In this document: piece after piece, positions 58,104-64,000 of the stretch
Layout of the letters: each line of letters begins with the position of its first letter
Position numbering within the stretch: the stretch's first letter is position 1
NCBI GenBank assembly: GCA_946965045.2
Contig: OX337229.1
Coordinates: 1,364,001 to 1,428,000, forward strand
Reading direction: 5' to 3'
Length of the DNA stretch: 64,000 nt
Source of the DNA: Epithemia pelagica
Lineage: Eukaryota > Bacillariophyta > Bacillariophyceae > Surirellales > Surirellaceae
The notes under the pieces: generated by a model
Databases searched by the model: none
Told to the model about the DNA's origin: nothing
Seen by the model: the letters and a program-made list of their open reading frames with translations, nothing else
Made by a program: the position numbers and the translations under genes

Positions 58104-61100
58104 ATGAATTCAGAGGAAGACTCGCAGTTGGACGAGAAACTAAGACGGTTTTCGAATGCCCCTGTTATGAACTCGGCTGGTGCAGCTACCAACAAAACAA
58201 ATGGTGATGGTAAATCTCGTACACTCGTTGCGACACATTCAGTTGAATCTTCCCAACAAGTCGATTGCAAGGTGAACGTGGCATCCCGACATACAACACC
58301 CACAAGGAAACGCTCTAGTACGAGACCAACTGATGTGATTGATCTCACATCACCTGATGCTCATGTGACAAATCCTGTCATGACCAATTGTGAGAGTCAA
58401 AGAAAAGGCTCTGGTTCAGGAAAGCGGACACGGGAGGAAGGCAAAGCTCCGCCTGCGCACGACCCAGCATCTCCTCCCAAAAATCAACGTATCAAGAGAT
58501 CATCAATAATGGAGCAACAGCAGATTATCGACCTTACTGAAGGATCTCCTCATGTATCTCCTGATGACTCAAAAGGCGAAGTGCATGGAAGAAAAAGGGC
58601 AAGACATGGAACAAGGGTATCAACCTCCTCGTCAGGCTCTCCTTTCTCGGATCGATCAGAGACACGGCCGAAACAAAAGGATAAGGAGATCATTGACCTA
58701 TGTGATTCGCCCCATCCACAATGTGAAAGAGATTCAGACCCAACAAACAATAAGAAGAAAGGAATAGAGACGCACATGAAATCCGCGTCGAATGAAAAGA
58801 CACACCCATCACAGCTGTCTCCAACTGCAAAGCAAGGGAAACGACAGGACGTTGATTCTCACGAGGATAAGAAAAACGCTCCAACTGGAAAGAAGGAACT
58901 TGGCAAGTCACGATCAACTTGTAAACACCTGACATTGGAAATGAACATTCATGAATGGCGCTATCGACAGCTTTTAGAACGTGACGATATCGCTGACACT
59001 ACCTCGCTGACTGATGAAAATGATACTTCCGGAGAGATGATGCACGACAAGAAGCAAATAGAGTCGGTGGCATGCGAATCCAATCACTCGGATCAAAATG
59101 AAATGGCTGTGAATAACGAATCAACGACCGAAGTTCGAAATAGAAGTGAAAGCATCTCTGCCTGTAATGAACAGCAACTCGAATCCAATCACTCAGATGA
59201 AAATGAAATGGCTGTGAATGACGAATCAACGACCGAAGTTCGAAATAGAAGTCAAAGCATCTCGGCCCGTAATGAACAGCAACTGTCGGATTCGCCGGAT
59301 CATTGTGATCCTGACACTACAGGTTTTATTACGGCAGATGCCTCAGCTTCTGGCCAAGATCCTCCCTTAGACTCCAGCCCGACTGGAGTCGGAAACTGCT
59401 TTTCTCCAGGAAAGCAGTTGGATCTATCGAAGAGACGAGACAATTTCCATATCGATGCGTCAGGCGAAAGAGAAAGGAGGCAACTATTCCACGATAATGC
59501 CGGGAGAGACGATGTTGAACAGGCACAAGAATCGCATGATAATCCTCGAATTACATATAGTGAGCCCATCAAAGATCAGCTCTTCAATATGTTGTTTGGA
59601 GCAGCAAAGAGCACACGAAGAAAGTCTGAGGATGACATGGAATTGGAATCCGTTTGCTCGGCTTTTTCGATAGAAGATGAATGCAACGCTTCAACTCAAG
59701 AAGCTGGTTTGTCAGACTCTTCATTCTCGGATAATGACGAAGAAGATTCACCCAGTGTTGTTCCCAAAAAGAAGAAGAGGAAGAAAACTCTTTCACCTCA
59801 GGGGCAAACAACGCATCGCCGGAAGAAATGTATGAGTATTCGCGATTTGGCTGTCATTGATGCCTCTCACCCGAAACATATGCATTTTGTGGATCACATG
59901 TCCTCTACCGAGTATGATTGCAATGGGCGTCCAGTTTGGACATTTGTGGTCTATGACGACGATTGTAAGTGGATGACGGAACGCCGCCGTCTATGTTGCT
60001 TCCTTTTCTTCGTGTACTCACTTTTGCTTCACTGAAGCGACTTTGTATCGATTTCGAGCGAATGTGGCACCTTCGGAAGTCTCTGGTGGAGGTCTTGGTG
60101 CATTTCTTACTTATTTGGGTTCGCTTCATCTTAACCCTGATGTTGAAAATCGCAATAACCGTGCTCTCAGCAAACGGGAAGCACATATGCCTGAAACTAT
60201 GAACTCACTCGAGTTTGTCCGGGGAGACGGGCAGTTGGCAACGCTCACGCTGAAGGGTGAAAACTTGCATGGAAACAACAACAATCCATACTGGCTAAAA
60301 AGTGCACTGGTGTCTCCTCGAAGCGAAGGAAAAGGGAGCCCTCTTACTGGCGTTGAGGCGCAGGATCAACTAGATGACGACGACTTTGAAGCATTGAATT
60401 CGAGATCATCCAAGAATAGCAACAAAATTGGATACTTGGACGTCCTTCTTGATTCTGACTTTTCTTCGGGTAATTCGGAGTTCAAAATCCGGCATTGTTC
60501 AATATTTCTTGGCCGATACGGACCAATCCTGCGGGAAGGTATGTGTTTCGAATTTATATCTAATATCGTAGATTTCGGATCCTTACTTGAATTGTTGCTG
60601 CAGACAGGAAATCGGAAGACTTTTTTAACTGCAAATCTTTCATTTTCTCTGCAGGTAAGACAGAAAGAACACCCTCCTCTGACGACCATTGACCAGGGAG
60701 ACTAACCACCCACTCAGCTCCCGCCGACTATTGTTTCGGAGTCGACGAAAAGTTTTGTGCTACGGGAAGGCCTCAGATAGTTGATATTACGGATGATTCA
60801 ACCGGCCTTCCCCATGAAAATGCGAAACGATCGCTTCCAATGTACGTAAATGAAGTAGGACACAAACTCGATCGAAAGCAAAATGTGTTTAGTTGTGATC
60901 GGGACGACCGGTCAATTGAATATTCGTTTGTGCTTCCTGATAATATGACTCTCAAAACCGGTGACCGCATCGAGCTTTTAACCAATTATTTCGATGGATA
61001 CGAACGCATTCGTGAACGGCACGGCTATGGATTGAAGAATCTCTACGGAGGAGTATCGGGTGATGTAGATTACAGTTCCTACTTGGAAAGGTGTGTTGGA

Positions 61101-62927
61101 GAACGGCTTCGAGTGTTCGAGCTCCTCTCCAAGTTCTCCATGGCAACGATTGATATCATGGAACAAGTGAACGAATTCATAAGGGAACCAATTGAGAGAC
61201 TCCTTGAAGACTTCCGCGCCTCTAGGAACTGCAATGTTTTCGATGGCCCACAGTTGATGGCTCTTCGAAGAATATTCTGGCTTCAACGAATATTTGAAAA
61301 CATGCTTGAGAAATGGAATGGAAAGGTCGGAAGCAATTCGCCACTATTGGATGCACGAGTGCCAGTAATTCGACAAGGCCAGCAACTTGTTTGCTCCATG
61401 AGATGCCATGATTTTGTTCTCAAAGAAGCGCTTTGGGACAGTCATGAATTGAAGCAAGGTCGGATATCCACTTTAGTGGTAAATGAGGCGGTAGAGGAAG
61501 CATGTTTCTCCCTTCGTGGGCGACTGGTTCAGCCTTTCAGTGATTCCATTTGGTGCGAATTGGCGTGTTGTCTAATTAGACGATCAAGTCACCTTGTTGT
61601 GCAACATCTCTGGCCCATTCAACAACACAGCACAGAGAGGGAAATCGTATCGGCACAGAAGGTTCTATTGGATCAGTTTATCGACACCGCGGAGGAGTTT
61701 TCATCCAAGATAAAGCAAGCAGTGAGTACAGGCGATTTGTCAGGGCTTTCATTCGGGTCTGGGTTTCGCCAAAACATGTTATTGCATTATAGCATTGATC
61801 CGATTTCGGAAAGCGACATGGCGATGCTTTTGGCGGAACACACAACGACCCCTAAGGCTTACTTGTCAGTCATTTATGAATTGTATTTACACAAAAGAAA
61901 TCCTTGTGGTGAATCAGTGGCGGACACCAAGGCCCTGAACCATACAGATCGGTTCTTTATGGCTGCGAGCCCGAGCGTCTTTAAGACGGCTGTTGAACCC
62001 GTTTTAAACGATTTCGTCGGTGTCCCTCAGTCCACTTCAACTTGTGGACCCAATGAAATCAATACTAATTGGTACATACTCTGGCAAGTTCTCTTCGTGA
62101 TTCACCAGTTTGCGTCTATATACTGTGGCGAGGATAAAGTTTTGGGAACTCTTTGCGATCGATTAAACATTCCGATGGACGTGGCCGAATCAGCATTCTC
62201 GCGGGGAATCAAAGGCACCTCTCAATACTTTAAGATTCATTGTGAACGAGAGTGCAAGCTTCGGCTCAAGAGAGTCTTGGACCTGCCGAGGTCGGTCAAA
62301 GTCACGAATGGCAATTCCGATGACTTGGTGTCGTATTCTGGTAATGGAAGGCATCGCCGAGGCCGAAGAAATGTGGTAGTCGAAAAGAACAAAGATGATG
62401 CGCTTGTAAAGCAGAAGTCTGGGACGCCACGCCTTGGATCCAGGCCACAAGCAATATTTTTGCACGAAATAATTCCAGACGAACCACTTGAAGGTGGATG
62501 GCCTCCTGGTTGGACAAAGAAGGTCTATGAGCGCGCTTCAGGGAAAACGAAAGGCGACAGAGATCGATATTGGTATTCACCAGTAAACAAATACAAGTTC
62601 CGTTCTATGGTCGAAGTGCGCAAGTATTTAGAGTTACTGCAGAAGACAAGTGGTGATGAAGATGAGGCTTGGGCTATTTTCAAGAACAAGAAGAGCTTAC
62701 GGGTCCCGCCAGACCAAAACAGACCACTGCCTCAGCTGGAAAATCTCAATGGGATGGCGTTTCAGTTTCCTATCACCCATGGCCAGTCACAGAGAATGGA
62801 GGAAATTGCTGTCGATTCTTCGACTTTCAGTTTTCCTGTTACCCATGGTCAGTCAGAGAGCATGGACTATATTCAAGGCCCAGTTACGGTGGACTGGCCA
62901 GGCTTGGGGGATCCTCTTCTACGTTAG
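58104..62927 (+). CDS. Methyl-CpG-binding-domain (MBD) protein with SUMO-interaction-like motifs (three exons)
   Basis: Exons 58104-59964, 60038-60538 and 60718-62927 (introns of 73 and 179 nt) join to 1,523 residues. The first ~600 residues are polar and disordered, with VIDLTSP (~79), IIDLTEGSP (~142) and IIDLCDSP (~196), and IVDITDDS recurs near ~808; these look like SUMO-interaction motifs followed by Ser/Asp. A 35-residue tandem repeat (105-nt period, 59076-59285) lies in this part. A central globular region spans the first two junctions (VWTFVVYDDDSTLYRFRANV, SGGGLGAFLTYLG) and a helical region follows (~840-1330). Residues ~1380-1427 form an MBD/TAM domain: GGWPPGWTKKVYERASGKTK, then DRYWYSPVNKYKFRSMVEVR. 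The probable role is a chromatin reader or scaffold in the nucleus; methyl-DNA binding is not proven. Confidence 0.75.
59076..59285 (+). repeat. 105-nt tandem duplication inside the MBD gene
   Basis: Two adjacent copies with a period of 105 nt encode ESNHSD-x-NEMAVN-x-ESTTEVRNRS blocks that differ at a few positions (Q/E, N/D, E/Q, C/R). The frame is preserved. This is a recent internal duplication in a disordered region. Confidence 0.9.
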
Positions 62928-63112
62928 ATTGTTGGTGAGAAAACTGTGAGAGTAGAAAAGTATCAACCGTCGTCGAAATTTGTGTGCTCGACTTAAGGAG
63001 CAAATAGTCACCAACAATTGTCCGCCTATGGAGAACAACCCCATTATGTCTTCAAACTCTCGACCAGCTTGTATAGCAACTGCTCCAAGCTGCTCGGCCG
63101 AAAACAGAAACA
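62928..63112. other. Convergent 3' spacer between MBD and JmjC genes
   Basis: A 185-bp gap between two converging genes. No feature was seen beyond the likely polyadenylation regions of both. Confidence 0.5.
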
Positions 63113-64000
63113 CTAAGTAAACAATCGCTTCTGAGTGACTGGGGATATAGAATCAATGATATCCAAGAGCTGGATCATGCGGCACCGAGTTCTGGCTAAA
63201 GAGTTTATCCGTTTTTTGACCAGCAGTAGCTCTTCCGTCGACAGAACATTGCTCTGCAATTGTCTCCCCATTTGTTTCTGTTGCTCCATATGTCTTAACT
63301 TCGAGAAGACAACGTGCCAAAGAAGGTCGATGTCATCCTGAACCTGAGAGTTTTGTCCAGGACTTTCCGCGGAATCTGAACTTGCTACTGTGTTTTCTAT
63401 GTCGTCTACTTCACCCATTGCTTCAACTTCAGCTCGCAGCTTCGCGACACCGTGGTGAAGATTTGCATCATTTAACCAATTATGGTTGATCGACAAAGTA
63501 TCCTCTAAATTTTCAACTGTGTGAAACCATCTGTGCCGGTTGTTGTTTCGTGAATGAGAAAGAAGTCGTCAGATTCCTTTCATCCTTTTGGCGTAGAAGA
63601 CAAGGGGTTCTTTACCTTGATGGGACGAATATGGTTTCCCCTTGCTCCTGATACACTTGAATCGCGTATTTTCTTGCCTGCATGGAAGATTTGCAAACGT
63701 CGTGTGAGTGATGACAGAAACAATGGGACGTGTATATGAAGGGAGGCAGACAAGACTTTATCGATTTCTTTACGCACCTTGGCAAGACCAGGAAACAAAA
63801 CGTTGGTCGTCGCACCGTCGCTTTGGTCAATGCTGTCAACATGGAGGTCGGCAAACAAATGTGTCGCCAGGCTTATGCCAAAGCAGTCGTACAGCAGATA
63901 TGTACATTGAGGCGGTACGAGATACCACAGCTTCCTCCCAGAGACGTTTGCTGACCAAGAAAACGAATTCAAAACATCGACATGAAGTACAGTACTCGTT
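63113..64000 (-). CDS. JmjC-domain protein, JMJD4-like, 3' part (three exons visible)
   Basis: The gene enters from beyond the right edge. Visible exons are 63778-64000, 63616-63677 and 63113-63530, with introns of 100 and 85 nt that keep frame. The sequence reads TVLHVDVLNSFSWSANVSGR, then KLWYLVPPQCTYLLYDCFG, YAIQVYQEQGETIFVPS, WFHTVENLEDTLSINHNWLN. This is the second half of a JmjC Fe(II)/2-oxoglutarate oxygenase: LHVD holds an iron ligand, GRKLWYL the cofactor-contacting lysine, and WFHTVEN the distal histidine. SINHNWLN after the histidine is typical of JMJD4, a lysyl hydroxylase of translation factor eRF1, and of JMJD6 relatives. The C-terminal ~130 residues are helical and polar. The first HxD part lies near the window edge and the N-terminus is missing. 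Confidence 0.85.

Noticed and set aside
1-64000. CRISPR arrays, bacterial operons, tRNA or rRNA genes
   Set aside because: No regularly spaced direct repeats, no tRNA-like box pairs or rRNA segments were found by eye; gene structure is eukaryotic.

Overview
The window looks like nuclear DNA of a pennate diatom (stramenopile). Genes are eukaryotic, lie on both strands and are often divergent. They carry short GT-AG introns (about 66-237 nt) that can be placed exactly because the joined reading frames rebuild conserved families. Diatom markers include a diatom-type cyclin, a DUF6824 protein, and N-termini with a signal peptide followed by a phenylalanine transit-type motif. The species cannot be fixed from this sequence alone.

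Layout. 1-9 kb: 3' end of a Trm7/FTSJ1 tRNA 2'-O-methyltransferase, an SGNH hydrolase, ribosomal protein eS24, a Fes1/HspBP1 Hsp70 exchange factor, a PhyH-type dioxygenase, a SET-domain methyltransferase with a plastid-like presequence, and an unknown conserved-looking protein. 9-15.5 kb: an apparently intact LINE with APE endonuclease, reverse transcriptase, RNase H and a CCHC finger. 16.6-32.5 kb: class I HDAC, a large HEAT-like protein, a tandem AAA+ ATPase, a cyclin, a lipin-type phosphatidate phosphatase, a questin-oxidase-like protein and nucleoporin Nup54. 32.5-42.2 kb: Nop2 rRNA methyltransferase, a small prenylated G-gamma-like protein, a seven-exon OSCA/CSC1 channel and a Golgi-type glycosyltransferase. 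42.4-45 kb: a second, 5'-truncated LINE of a different class, with a restriction-like endonuclease. 45-51 kb: DUF6824 protein, amidohydrolase, thioredoxin-like 2Fe-2S protein and calpain. 51-56 kb: a nest of DNA transposons (a TA-flanked 605-bp inverted-repeat element, a 1.2-kb inverted-end segment, and an intact piggyBac-like element flanked by CTAG rather than TTAA). 56-64 kb: U1-70K, a 1,523-residue methyl-CpG-binding-domain protein with four SUMO-interaction-like motifs, and the 3' part of a JmjC (JMJD4-like) gene.

Most genes are housekeeping functions in translation, RNA processing, chromatin and protein quality control, with no operon-like pathway. Points most worth following are the MBD/SIM protein, the CTAG-flanked piggyBac element and its neighbours, the TTTTGGGG arrays in a shared promoter region, the CTAG-rich short repeats in intergenic DNA, and the G-gamma-like protein. 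Exon joins were done by eye: each preserves frame and family motifs, but no transcript data were available.
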